Origin: Notospermus geniculatus
Lineage: Eukaryota > Nemertea > Pilidiophora > Heteronemertea > Lineidae
Direction of reading: 5' to 3'
DNA length: 64,000 nucleotides
Assembly: GCA_002633025.1 (NCBI GenBank)
Contig: NMRB01000596.1
Span: forward strand, 31,334-95,333
The notes beneath the pieces were generated by a model. It did not search any database, was not told the origin of the DNA, and was given only the letters and a program-made list of their open reading frames with translations. The first letter of the stretch is position 1. Every line of letters begins with the position of its first letter. Positions 1 through 11,460 of the stretch are shown here, one piece after another. A program made the translations under genes and the position numbers.

Positions 1-1497
1 AATATATAGTAACAACAAGTTTGGCATCACACACTCATTTTTAAGAGCTTTAAATTTTCATTTTTTTCACAACAATCTTTTGGACTACGTATTTTTTAAC
101 TCTAGTCATAGTACATGTAATATTATATTATTACTTGTCAATGGTGAGTAGCTTAATTCATTCACTGAGCACCAGATGCTGAAGACAAACATCATCCCAA
201 TATCATCACCAAACAGCATTAGTAGAATGCTAAATTTCTCAGGAGCAGAAGAATTTGCCATTATCATTTGAAAGGCTCCTCCATAAAAGCAGTTCTATCT
301 ACATCACCAGGCACTAAATCCTATATAACAATATGGAATAAATTAAATGATAAAGTAGTATATTACAGACACAACAAAAAATACGCAACAATTCCCTTCA
401 ACCCTCTTGCTCACACAAAGTCATGATGTAACATGCCATCAAAGTGACATTTTCTACTTTGAACTAAATGCTCTTGAACAGAACTTGATTCACAAATTGC
501 TCTCTTCAAATTGAGGGAGAGATACTCTATCACTCCAACAGAGGGCAGCACCTGATGGGGCAGCATCCCGCCGTCCCACAACTCATTTCTGAATGCCACG
601 ATCACGATGTCGGAAAACAATTACAATTTTTTTCATCCCACGTCAAGACATCATGGAATGTAATACGGGACATCATGATATTGCCCCGTCAGGTACTGCA
701 CTCTTATGGAACGATATTGTATATAAGGCCTCTGGACTTCAAAAGGAATATTGGCCATGTGTAATTCCAGGCATGATAAAGTACATTACACAACTGAGAG
801 ATTCAAAGGAAGATAGCATCGTCGTGGGGGATTTTTGAAATGTCAAACCGTACACAGACAAATGTAGCGTCTAAGATTATTGTCCAATGAAGGAAAATGA
901 ATTGTGACCTGACTAGATATAGAAATAGTCATGAAGAATAAAATGTTTGAAGAGAAAACTATTAACATGGTGATTTTATAGGCAAGCTAATGATGGCAAT
1001 ACGGCAGGTACAAGACACTGCTGTCAAAACAACCAGTAGGTCTCTCCAGCTACATTCTATAGATCTATAGATCTCCTCTATATATCTCCTCTATATATCT
1101 GTAGATCTCCCCAGCTACATTCTATAGATCTCCTCTCCATTCGATAGATCTATAGATGTCCACAGCTACATTCTATAGATCTATTACTAAAACTTGTACT
1201 ACACTTCATGTTGCCGCACCTGAGACCTTTGTTATTTTGATGGTGACTTGTTCGTGTCTCACCCTCCTGCACCCGACCTGGTGCAAAACATTTCAAACTG
1301 TTTGTTCATTAGTAACCTTGTCAATGACTCTAAAGTACAGCTTCTCCCCAGGTGTTCTGTTCCCAGTATCCTCCAGGGACAAGCTGCATGCTACCTCCAT
1401 CTGCTATTTCACCACCACCAGATTATGCCCAGGGGAGAAGCTTTACAGTAATCCTTAACATGTATTCAGCCCCTTTTAAATTAGTACCCTACACTGA
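1..1497. other. 3' flank / probable 3' UTR of HID1, no other gene seen
   Basis: This stretch follows the HID1 stop codon on the minus strand and probably holds its 3' UTR at the high-coordinate end. I see no conserved protein on either strand. The short open frames here have no recognisable domain and no flanking splice logic. The only clear structure is the low-complexity block at 1046-1190. Confidence 0.6.
1046..1190. repeat. Degenerate tandem repeat of TATAGATC / CTACATTC units
   Basis: Short units containing CTATAGATCT, CTCCTCTATATATC and CAGCTACATTCTATAGATC recur irregularly over about 145 bases. It looks like an expanded simple repeat just beyond the HID1 coding end, with no coding sense. 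Confidence 0.7.
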
Positions 1498-4400
1498 TTA
1501 TACACGTTGGATCTCGAAGAGCTTAACATCTGTGTCGTACCAGATTGGTGGGTCCACATTTCTGAAAAGACAAAGAGAAGGGCAAGTGAAAACAGAGAAC
1601 TCTCAGGCCAAATGAGATTGAAGGTATACAAAGTAGTTTGGGCAAATTTCCTTCATCTACAGCCTCACCCAGATCAGGATATGTCCCTGACAACTTACCT
1701 GAGGTAAATGACTCCCCACATGTAGGTCCTGAACCACATAGTGGTGCCGCTATTAGCTTGGTACTTCCGAATCAAGATAGGATGTGGAACTGGGAGCAAC
1801 CCAACGAGCGTTCCATGCTGGAGGAACTTCAGGATCTCACTCTCATCAGTCAATCCCCTGAAATTGAGAGAAACTTGAATAGAAGACAAGAATGATTGGG
1901 GCAAGGAGATATTTCGCTTAGACTGACAGAAGCAGAAGGAAAAATAGCAGCCTGATATAGGCGCTGCTCTGTCTGAGAGTTTTCTTGTGCAAGTTGGCCT
2001 CCATGGGAAACTCATCGGAGTTAGACCAACGACATGAACGAATGCCCATAATTTTCTATGGTTGAGATGCCCATGTGGAACAGAGGGAAGTCAAGAAGTG
2101 GTTAGCCTCACTTGTCAATGCAGATCTTCTCAACCTGGGGCACAAGGACTTGAAGTAATCTCATGATAGTTTGGAGCGGCAGCTTCTGTTTCCATGACAT
2201 CACCTGAAAATGAGATACGAGATATGTTAGCACGAACTCGATGGAAGTAGATGACTTGGAGATCCAGTCAACTGTCAAGTCGCCAATGCCTTGCATTATT
2301 GTAATGTTTCATACTTACCCACTCAGGAGTGGCAACCCACGACCCTGCAGCACTGGTAGTCGATGCTGACTTCCTCATCTGTGGTCGGCTGTACTCAGAC
2401 GCAGCTGAGTGAGTTGGTGAGGGGCTAGATGGTGGAGTTGGCTGAAAGAAGACAGGAGTTCAGTGTCATTGATCTAGCACAGTCAATTCAATTCATTCTT
2501 AGGTTGTCTTGTCGACATCTGATTGCGAGGTCAGAATCGAATCAGCTGAGAGGATGAATCCCCCAAAAATTGACATTGTCTCTTACCATGCTCTGCTGTT
2601 TTGTCAATTTCACTGGGACTTCCGAATCTCTCTGACTATCAGATCCAGACTCCGTACCACTGAAATCAGTGCGATCTTTCCTCGCACCCTCAGCTATGTC
2701 TCTCAGCGTTGGCTTCTGGGGCGTGCTGTTCTCACTGTCGCTCTTCGTAGGTGATTCATTGTGTACAGATGCCCTGACCGCACCTGGTGTGGCTGAGGCC
2801 GACTCGTGTTCAGGTGAACGACGGTGAGCAGAGGCTGTTGATGTTTCTGTCATTTTGTCAATTCCTGGTAATACATAAGATAACTTTGATGACGAACAAG
2901 TCCAAATTATGCACAAGTCAACCAGAACTATATGCAAGGGTTTACAAATAGTGAGATAGCTTAACATTGAGATGAGCTTCCTACCTGGAGTGGCAAGCAG
3001 TGATGCCTTCAGAGTCCCTGGCTCAGCATCAGTAGCAGGCAGAGCACCCTCCATGGTAGGAGGTTCGACTGAATCAGCTGACTGGTGAGTACTGAACTTC
3101 TTGCCTCTCTTAGTGATGGCCTTAGCTATGGCGCTGTGATCTGTGGGTAGGTTAGCCAACTGGTGGAACACGTTTCTTTTCCTTATGATTGTGTAAACAA
3201 GATTGGCATTACCTGAAATAACCAAAACAAACATTCAAGTCAACATCATTCTGTCATAACCAAATGGAAATGTACAAGATTACAAAAAGTAGGGGCGTCC
3301 ATTCGCTTATTTCTTGCCAAAATATCATGTATCCAAATACTGCAGTTATTTCCGCTGATATATCGGTGAAGTTTTATTGATATATGGGTATCTGGTTCAG
3401 AGATAACACTCAGTAACTTCTGAACAAAACATTCAACTTACCATCAAATTGGTACTGTATAATGTTATTGAAAACTTCAAGTAGGAAAAAGACCAGATGA
3501 TGATTGGTCGGACTTGCATACAAGAACCACGGGGTGCTGAATGCCTGGAAGATATGAGATCAGATCATGTAAGCTATGGTGTAAGCATTTTGATTGCTCA
3601 TGACATTACGAAGCAATCCGACAGGAATGAATCATGCCGATTTCTTCAGAGCCACGACAAAACTAGCCGCACACATCCTAAATAACACATGTCTTAATTC
3701 TTGTAGCAGAATACACATTCCAGGTAGCCTAATGAAGATCAAACGTAACTTGTACAATTTCAGCCCTTACCTCCAATAGATGTAGAAGTTTGGTGCTAGC
3801 AACCATCGACAAAGTCTTCAGGTATGGAGAAACTGAAATCAGGGAGTGCAATAATTAGAGGAGTTAAATGGAGAATCCTTTTTTCTAGTTCCTAGTACAC
3901 TGATGATAGCACATCGAATCAGCTCCTGCCAATACACCAGCTGCTTACAACACCATTGGCATTCCAATGTGGTTTCAAATGGTTTGTTGTCAAATGTAAT
4001 ACTGCAGATGTTCGCATGATCTTACCATTTACAACAATCGTGAGGAGGCAATCAAAGAGAGGTTGTAGTCTTTGGTGACCAGTTGTAATAATCTTGTGGA
4101 ATACCTGGAAAATTTGTAAAGGACTGTCAGACATTCGATGGATAATCAAGCATCAACTGCGTCATGGATGTCTGATAATTGAATCCTACATATCATGCAG
4201 AGGGATAGCACAGCATTTATTCTACTTACAATTATCAGGAAATCTGCGTGAGTTCCTGTGAAGACTGGAATGTCCATTGGAATGCGAACATTATACGGTT
4301 TATTGAGCCGTACGCCAAAGTTCCTCTCCCCGCTTAGTAAAAGGAGGATGAAGACCCCAATGTGCATCAGACCAACACGGGCTGAAGTGGAAAAGTAGAA

Positions 4401-7400
4401 GTACATGTATAACGTAACGATTCCTAAGTTATCACGCAAGTAATTTCCATCACCAGGACACTTTGACTCTGTGACCAAGCTACTGACCAATCTGTGCACA
4501 CCAGCCAAAAATTCAGCTTTGTGGAAGCTGCCAATGGCACTGACTGTTCCAGAATGGGCAAGGTATAAATACGAACTATTTCAGGCAATTCGTTCAATAT
4601 GTTATTCTGTGATTTGAAGTCACCCTTGCAAAGGAAAGTGACTTACACTGATCAGCTCTAGCATCATTCAGGTGATAAAGTATTGGAACAAGAATGTCCA
4701 GGACATCGCTACTCTTCAGAACATAGAACATGAATTTCTGAAAATACAAGGAAGAGAATGATAGTGGTTGTTTCTAGTAGACTTGAGGTACATTACAAGT
4801 AGGTGCCTACAAAATGCTGGCAGTCATAACCCCCATTCTTGTGAAAGACATAAAGACAAAAGGATAAAGGGAAAAGTCCACACCTTGTTGATATCGCACA
4901 TCTTCCAGAAGAGGACCAACAACTCCTGGTGAAATTGAATCTTCTTGGTCGATCCTGGCAAGTAAGTCTGGATCAGTGGATTGTTCAACAAACGTGTAAT
5001 GCCACTCAGTATGAAAGCAAAATCTTCTTCTCTGTGTATTCTTGAGAGATAGTTGACAAACAAGTTGTCTGGTCCAACCTGTAAGAGAACAAAAAAGATT
5101 AATTTGGTCCCAGTGCAGATGAAATGCATGAAAACTGATCTACGTGTATTTGACCCAACGCAATCCATAAGAGCATCGATCTTCCAAGTCTTCAAGTTTT
5201 ACACTCCACTTGATGACGGCAATGATGCCAGCACCAATGGCACAGTATACTGCCTCCTATCATCAATACTGGAATAGCAACCAATACTATGCCATGATAG
5301 CACTAGATAGGCCTAGGTCATAATAGGCCTAGAACTATCACTTAAACCGACAATAAGTCCCCTACCTCACTATGCGAGTCACTGTGTTCCAACCCAGGAG
5401 TTGACGGCACCTGTTCCGCAGTGATACTGTTCGATTCATTCTCCATCATCACACACAGCACCTGGAGGGCCGTCTCCACCAACGGTTCACGATAGTCGGA
5501 GAACATCAAGTGATTATACGGCACACCATAACCAACTGGATCATAGGCACACACTATGTTCAACAAAGAGGTGAACAGAGGTAGGGCATGCCTGAAAGTG
5601 AGATGGACATTGCAAATTGACTGCAATACTACTAGGAACAGGAATGCGCCATGAATTCACTCACGTGTCATGGACTTTGCTTTCACAAGCAGTGAGACAA
5701 ACCATCTCCAGAGGAATTGAACTTGACATGTAGAAAAACGTGTAAATCAGTAAAAAATGTGTAAAACATGGAGGAAGCAATGTCCGGTAACCTACCGATT
5801 TTCTGTTGACGTGAAGTATGAAATCCACTGATTGGAATGAATGTGGGCATCAGCTGAAAAACGAAAAGTATGGATATCCATCAGGTTAACACCACAAGAC
5901 TTGTGGTGTTAACCTATAACTTGTCAAGTTACATGTATGGTATGGAGTGGTGACATTTTCATCTATACTACTATGATATTCAATTGGTATACTAAGCAGA
6001 AATGCTGGCACAGTTTGAATTACTACAAACTCCCATACATCAAACAATTTGCATCAGTTTACGATGCTTTACAGAAATCATAACAAGAAACACAAAGACA
6101 GTCTAGTTTAAAACAAGCAGGTAATGGCAATGCAGGGCCGTATTTAGCTTTTTGGTCCTGGGGGGGCAAAAGCCTCTCTGGGGGGGCAGAAGACCTCTTT
6201 TTGCCGGTTTTTGCCAAAAATCTGCATGAAAATCACGTTTTTTGGTTGGCTCTGGGGGGGCAGCTGCCCCCCTAGCCCCCCCCGCTAAATACGGCCCTGC
6301 AATGGCAGTGTCCACTCGACAGAAAAATGTGTGTAAACAGTAAATCACAACACTAAATTACTACGTTACACAATGTATGTCTAATGATACCATCACTCAA
6401 AACAGGCAATGCACACTAGCATGCACCATATACCACTGAGTTCAGCTCAGAGATGACTCTGAGCATTAAATTCTAGCCACAACCAGTGTACATGTATAAA
6501 TAAGTTCGACACAACCGCAGCCATGGTGAACTTTGTCAAACCGAGAACCTTTCAAGGAATATTGGTTTTATAGAAAGCAGTTTAACATGGACATGGTGAA
6601 AGGAAGAGCAGGGAGGAGCAAGGATAGAAACAATGAAGTTTAAGTGCCTCTTATCCCCAACTTAACGATACGGCCAAGTTGGAACCTTCAACTCGGCATG
6701 ATACATGAAGGGTGGTTTTGTAGATCGTGATGATGAAATCTGCTCCTCCAGTCCAAAGTCATACTCATGTAACACAGACACAGACAGGTCAAAAAGCCCA
6801 GAACGGTACTCCAGGACTTTCCTTCCCAGACCCGTTTTTGCCAACAAATGGGCCTTCTGAGTCACACTGAAGACGAAACACAGTGTGCAACATACTGAAA
6901 ATTAGACTCCCTCCACCATGTTAGGCAACACGAGGCTGAAAACTGACTGTTCATTTCTATCCCTGCAGCATTCGGGCCACATACTCACCGTTCGGCGCCA
7001 GGTACATGCAGTTTGAACAGCATGACAATATCAGTTTCAGAATATCTCTACGCGCCTCATCATGGAGCTTATATTGCGATGGTGAGTGCACTGACCCGAC
7101 GCCCCGCTCCCAGATGTATTCGCAACTGTCTATAGTTTGTATATCTTCAGGTCTCTCCTAGATACAAACATAGACGAACAAGCAGAGTTTAGATTGAAGA
7201 AGATAAAACTTAGCAGTTTTGTCATAGTCAGGCAAGATTTCCAATTGACTTTATTCAGTTTGCTTTTAACATGTTCAAGTGATTTAACCAAGCACACTGA
7301 ATGACGACAAGTGAAAATGTGCCTCTTCTGCTAGTCCAGCTGGCTCCTGTAAGAAATGAAAGATGAAGGTAATTCTATAACCTGAAAGATTCAAGCAATG

Positions 7401-10400
7401 GTATGTGGATGAGACCTAAACTAAAGCTATGAATGAAACAACAAGCCCATGCCATGATCTCGGGGAAGTCACGCTGACAGCAGAAGATGTGACACAACAC
7501 CATACCTAAACTGAAATGAGAGCAGTTGTCACCAAGTGCATGCTATTGAAGCAGTCATGCTCAAAGATGTTGAACTTTTACCAGGTCTTTCAATCTGAGT
7601 ACATACTTTTGACTTTGTTCATAAATGCTCATAAACAGGAGACAAGATTATCTAAAGTCTGGCAACATCTATCTTCGACCTAAAGGAATGCGGAAGTCAT
7701 GTAATGTGACAGAGCTTTGCGGTTTATAATCATGCCTGTCGATCACTTGTGGTCGTTCCCCGCTTGTTCGCGTTGTCCGCCAGTCATTCAATAGCTGCGG
7801 TCCGTGGGAAATCCAACGATCAATTTCCTAGCTTCCGCATTCCATTAGGTCAAAGATAGATGTTGCCAGACTTTACATGTAGTTGCTCAGAATCAAAGCA
7901 TTACCGGTAACTAACTTGCCTCTTCAATGACTTCAGTCATTAATTTTCAACACTTATTTTTGGCTTATACTTGTCTTTGCGAATAAAACAAAGTCTCTGT
8001 GGTTGATTCTGCTGTGGTAATCTCCTTGGGTAAGCAAACACAATGAACAACACCAACACCACCAGTGAAGAGACAAACCATCAGACCCATAGCTTTCACT
8101 CGACCCATTATTTCTTAATATTGTTTCACATTGTGTGTCATTTTTTGTGGTTTATTTTGTCTACCCATGCTGTCCACAGAGTGACTTTCAGTGAATTTTC
8201 TGTAACCAAATTCCCACAATAGTTTGGGATTTGGTTCACAGTTGGATGACATACATGTATGCACAAATACATGCGTGAGCCAAGAAAGCTATGCGTCTAA
8301 AAATACAGAGTTGCAAACATCTACACAAGCAAGACAGCACCCGATAGAGATTTCCACAGCAGAGAGGACACCATGAGCATGCCAGGTAAACAACTGCGAT
8401 CCTCATCCACTAACGTCATTGCATTACTCACCAACAGGGGGCAGGTACATAGTTTCAGAGAAGCACGTCAGAAGAAGTTTAAGGATTTCAGTTCTGTTCT
8501 GATCGTGGTATCCATTGTGAGCTGGGGAATGGGCAAATCCGACCCCAGCTTCCCAGATATATTCACAGCTGTCTATGGTCGAGATATCCTCAGGATTGTC
8601 CTAGTTGTGAAGGGGAAAGTCATGTTTAGATCATTAGCGGGGGCGGGGTCTGTGATGAACTGGATGGGTTAAATCCAAGGATTTTATCGTAGGAAGGAAG
8701 GATGATTAAAACAGTGATAGCCCTTCACCAACCTGACAAACAATGACGGATATTTTTTTATCTCAGTTATTTCCAAAGTCCATTTTTTTCCATATGCAGA
8801 AACCAAGACCAAATTTGTCAAGGGTATCCAGTACTCAGGAGGCCCTATTAACTCAGCTGCAATTGCTGTATTTCAAAAGGAGTAAGATGCATGCAGAAGA
8901 ATTATGAAAATGACTAGGCTAGTCAGAAGGAAATTGTAACATATACGGGTATATCAAGATCCCAGAAAGTCTATATCGTTTAAAATCACAGAAGCAAATC
9001 AAATGAAACATGTAGGGTTTGGTTTGTCATCATCAGCAAATATACACAACACAGTGAGAACTTCCCTGAAGAATTATGAAGACACCCAATCAAAGATTGA
9101 AATTAGGCCAATTTAGAACTGGTGTTGTGCTAATGTGATAACTACTTGCATAACAAGCAGGTGCCAGCAACATATTTATTATCTTGGTTACAGATGTGGC
9201 TGTAGCTCTTATCAGAAAACAGAATACAGACAGTCCAGCAGCCATGAGTAAAAGAACCATGTAGCCTCCGTGATCTTTAAATCAGGCACATTTGTGATTA
9301 CAAAACCTCATAGACACTTCCATCATCTCCGGTTCCCTTTCATGCCGTCCCCCTAGAGGAAATCAACAGTCATCTCTTCTTGGGATGTACCAAAAGTGAA
9401 CTCCATGGACTATGCACTGAATCCCTGATACCTTTTCATTTCACCAAATATAACAAGGAATGGGTATTAAGCAATTACTTTAAACTTCACAAACGTGATT
9501 CCCCTCCGATATCACACCAATCTCTTCCTAATTCAGTCCATGAGATACATATAAGAGAATTACTCACTGGGCCAGTCTTCTTGGCTGATGCAACTGTAAA
9601 GTCAGGACAAAACAACAGATCCTGAAAAGAGAGAAATAACATATACTTCACTGAAACAGCTACAAGTATTCAGGCAGGATTCAATCCCTTTTTGGTAAAA
9701 AATATGGGCATCCATACCAGTGAACAGCCCAATTCATTTTGAGTAACTTCTTCCATCAATTCAGGTATACACTGGAAAACAGGAACCAAACCCCTTGGTC
9801 TGAACTGTTCATTTGGATCTACTCCAAATGGCATCATTGAATTCCTCTGAAGATGAGAATTTGTACTCACTGCCAAAGCTGTGAGAAGGGACTGGGCCAG
9901 GGGTGCACTTTCATTCTGTAAAGAAGAGGAATGAGAATTAGTTAGGCAGGAAATAAGCCAACAAGAGATCATTACGTAACATCATTGATCATGTTCTGAT
10001 ATAGAGTCAGAGAGACATTGAAAACCAGGACTAAGTTTTCAGCCTGAACTTTTCCTTGATACAAACATAATGGAAGCTATATAAACGAGCAAACATTAAA
10101 GAATATCTCACCTCTGATGGGTCATCGTTAGATTGTCCGGGCATAGTTGACCAGAAAAATCCCCGCCAATCTGGATCTTCAAAGATGTATGGTAAGATTC
10201 TTGTCAATAACCGCACACAGTTCAGAACTGGAATGGAAAGGTTCACATACAGTCTCTCAATCACACCAAGTTGCAGCATCTGTCACAAGACTTCTAAGAA
10301 CAACAGATCGGGAAATAACCTGGTCCCATAAAGTTGAATATGAAGAAAAACATAGAAGACACACAATGACAACATGAACCATCCCCCACCTGTCTGTTGT

Positions 10401-11165
10401 TCTCTGTATGTGCCACATGCTCCCTCTGAAGCTTGCACCAACTTTTCTACAGCTTTATAACATAGCGTTGCAAGATTTGAGGGTGATTCTTCACGTAATG
10501 CCCGAATCTCTGCAGCTGGGATAAGTGTGAACACATCTTGAACTGATGTCACTGTCTCTGACCAGAACTGGTTCCAGAAGGCTTCATCTCCTGCTTCCAC
10601 TGGCTGAAAAGGTAAACAAATCATTGCATTAATTAAAGTCGGGCCTGGTCTAATTAGGCCCAGGTCTACTCACTATATACTCACACTTTGAGATTTTAGG
10701 CCTAGTTAGTAGGCCTAGGCCTACCGGTAGCCCTGCCTAGGCCTAGTGAAGGAGTGACCAAGAAGAAATCAGAGAGAGACCAAGAAGTTCACCCGACATC
10801 ACCGGGCACAGACAGCCACTCAACGACGTGGACGGCGTCTTAAAATATGCTTAACGCCTTAACCTGCCAGGCCTAGTGGCAGACCATGCAGACACAGACT
10901 GAGTGGGTACCGTATGAGCCATAGCTTAGTATCAAGTCAGGACTGCACATGTGTGGTAATGATGTGTGCATTCAAGCAGTACATTTCTGCACTGCAGGTA
11001 ATCATCCAAGTTTGGCTGTCGATTTCTCAAAACGCTCAGCATAAAATGGATTATGTGTCAGTTTGATGAAAGGGGGATATTAAATCAAAAGAGGTTAACC
11101 TGTGTTTTAGTGGTGAGTTGTATCACCGCTTTGCGAAAATTCAATTTAGAATCAGAATTCCCCAT
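1498..11165 (-). CDS. HID1: HID1 domain-containing protein (Golgi / dense-core vesicle biogenesis factor), 20 coding exons
   Basis: HID1 is an N-myristoylated peripheral membrane protein of the Golgi and trans-Golgi network, needed for dense-core vesicle formation and neuropeptide sorting. Exons, 5' to 3': 11100-11165, 10390-10603, 10112-10227, 9871-9915, 9568-9621, 8432-8600 (6a) or 6989-7157 (6b), 5796-5853, 5366-5591, 4884-5078, 4647-4737, 4230-4381, 4026-4104, 3771-3832, 3442-3544, 2985-3212, 2587-2864, 2319-2441, 2112-2203, 1699-1857, 1498-1561. They sum to 2574 nt, 857 aa (human 788). The start MGNSDSKLNF keeps the glycine for myristoylation. Family blocks seen include YIFEDPDWRGFFWS, CAYDPVGYGVPYNHL, NYLSRIHREEDF, LLSGERNFGVRLNKP, LLQVLVPQVEKICIDKG and the end LFEIQRV. 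The Ser/Pro-rich exons at 2319-2864 are the variable linker. Exon 1 also occurs at 11761-11826. Confidence 0.96.
6130..6300. mobile_element. hAT-like MITE, 171 bp, in HID1 intron
   Basis: Perfect terminal inverted repeats GCAGGGCCGTATTTAGC / GCTAAATACGGCCCTGC bound a G/C-run-rich interior. AATGGCA occurs on both sides (6123-6129 and 6301-6307), a probable target-site duplication. CAGGG-type ends and a 7-8 bp duplication fit hAT non-autonomous elements. No transposase is present. Confidence 0.8.
6662..6894 (-). CDS. Possible alternative 3'-terminal exon of HID1, unrecognised protein sequence
   Basis: On the minus strand an acceptor (CTAATTTTCAG) at 6895 opens a frame that runs to TAA at 6662. 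Exons 1-5 plus 6b plus this piece total 897 nt, giving a 298-aa protein; phase also fits exon 6a. The roughly 77 residues (core GLGRKVLEYRSGLFDLSVSV, end KVPTWPYR) do not resemble HID1 or any family I recognise. It may be a real truncated isoform, a remnant of another gene, or chance. No AATAAA is obvious just downstream. Confidence 0.3.
6989..7157 (-). CDS. HID1: HID1 exon 6b, divergent member of the duplicated exon pair
   Basis: 169-nt exon with the same length and phases as 6a, acceptor ...GTATCTAG, donor GTGAGT. It encodes 56 residues beginning ERPEDIQTIDSCEYIWERG and ending CCSNCMYLAPN, about 34 of 56 identical to 6a by my count. The DSCEYIWE core and the LKL.L.C.S..MYL.P pattern are kept, while the middle and end differ. 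It has no stop and no frameshift. It can replace 6a without changing the frame, but inclusion of both would shift it by one. It lies 1274 bp downstream of 6a. Confidence 0.85.
7653..7875. mobile_element. MITE with ~43-bp inverted ends, 223 bp, in HID1 intron 6
   Basis: The left end TAAAGTCTGGCAACATCTAT and its continuation to GGAATGCGGAAG recur inverted at the right end (CTTCCGCATTCC ... ATAGATGTTGCCAGACTTTA) with only a few mismatches. A TA at both ends would suit a Tc1/mariner-type duplication. It sits between the two alternative exons 6a and 6b. Confidence 0.85.
8432..8600 (-). CDS. HID1: HID1 exon 6a, vertebrate-like member of a duplicated exon pair
   Basis: 169-nt exon, entry phase 0, exit phase 1, acceptor ...CACAACTAG, donor GTGAGT. 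It encodes 56 residues beginning DNPEDISTIDSCEYIWEAG and ending CFSETMYLPPV. It is the closer of the two to vertebrate HID1, which has EAGVGFAHSP and MYLPP here. It splices in phase from 9568 and to 5853. See 6989-7157 for its partner. Confidence 0.92.
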
Positions 11166-11459
11166 TCTGCGACTTCCATCTGCTTTGGTGGCAATGTTTT
11201 CCCAGCCCATCAGCTGTCCGTAACAGCGTCTTTGATTGGCGAGTTCTCGATTGACGTCATTGCCGCGAAGTGCTTGTTACTAAAAATAACAGTCACCACG
11301 TGGGCCGAGGAATAGATGGCGCTCGGGAAAGTGTGAAGTTTTTGCTGTGCGATGCGCTTCAAATATTGTATTTTATTGTCCCTTAATTGTTAAAATAGCA
11401 TTTGTTAAACGAATATGGTGAGTTAGTGTTACACATCCCAAGTCGAGATGTGAATATGA
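10806..11459. repeat. Left copy of a ~655-bp duplicated promoter block
   Basis: This block begins GCACAGACAGCCACTCAACG and is repeated at 11461-12121. It contains HID1 exon 1 (minus), TMA16 exon 1 (plus, ATG at 11415-11417) and the 250 bp between them. The copies differ by a few substitutions and by one 6-bp GGCCTA unit. The single N at 11460 between them points to an assembly join of two alleles. Confidence 0.9.
11166..11414. promoter_or_regulatory. Compact bidirectional promoter of HID1 and TMA16
   Basis: Only about 250 bp separate the two divergent start codons. Seen here are an inverted CCAAT box (ATTGG, 11235-11239), a perfect CRE palindrome TGACGTCA (11252-11259) and an E-box CACGTG (11297-11302). 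The second copy carries the same sites 661 bp to the right. These are classic elements of TATA-less bidirectional promoters; activity is inferred. Confidence 0.6.
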
Positions 11460-11460
11460 N

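Noticed and set aside
11118-11315. Plus-strand open frame over the HID1 first exon (and its copy at 11779-11976)
   Set aside because: It is the antisense shadow of HID1 exon 1 and the bidirectional promoter; repeated only because the block is duplicated.
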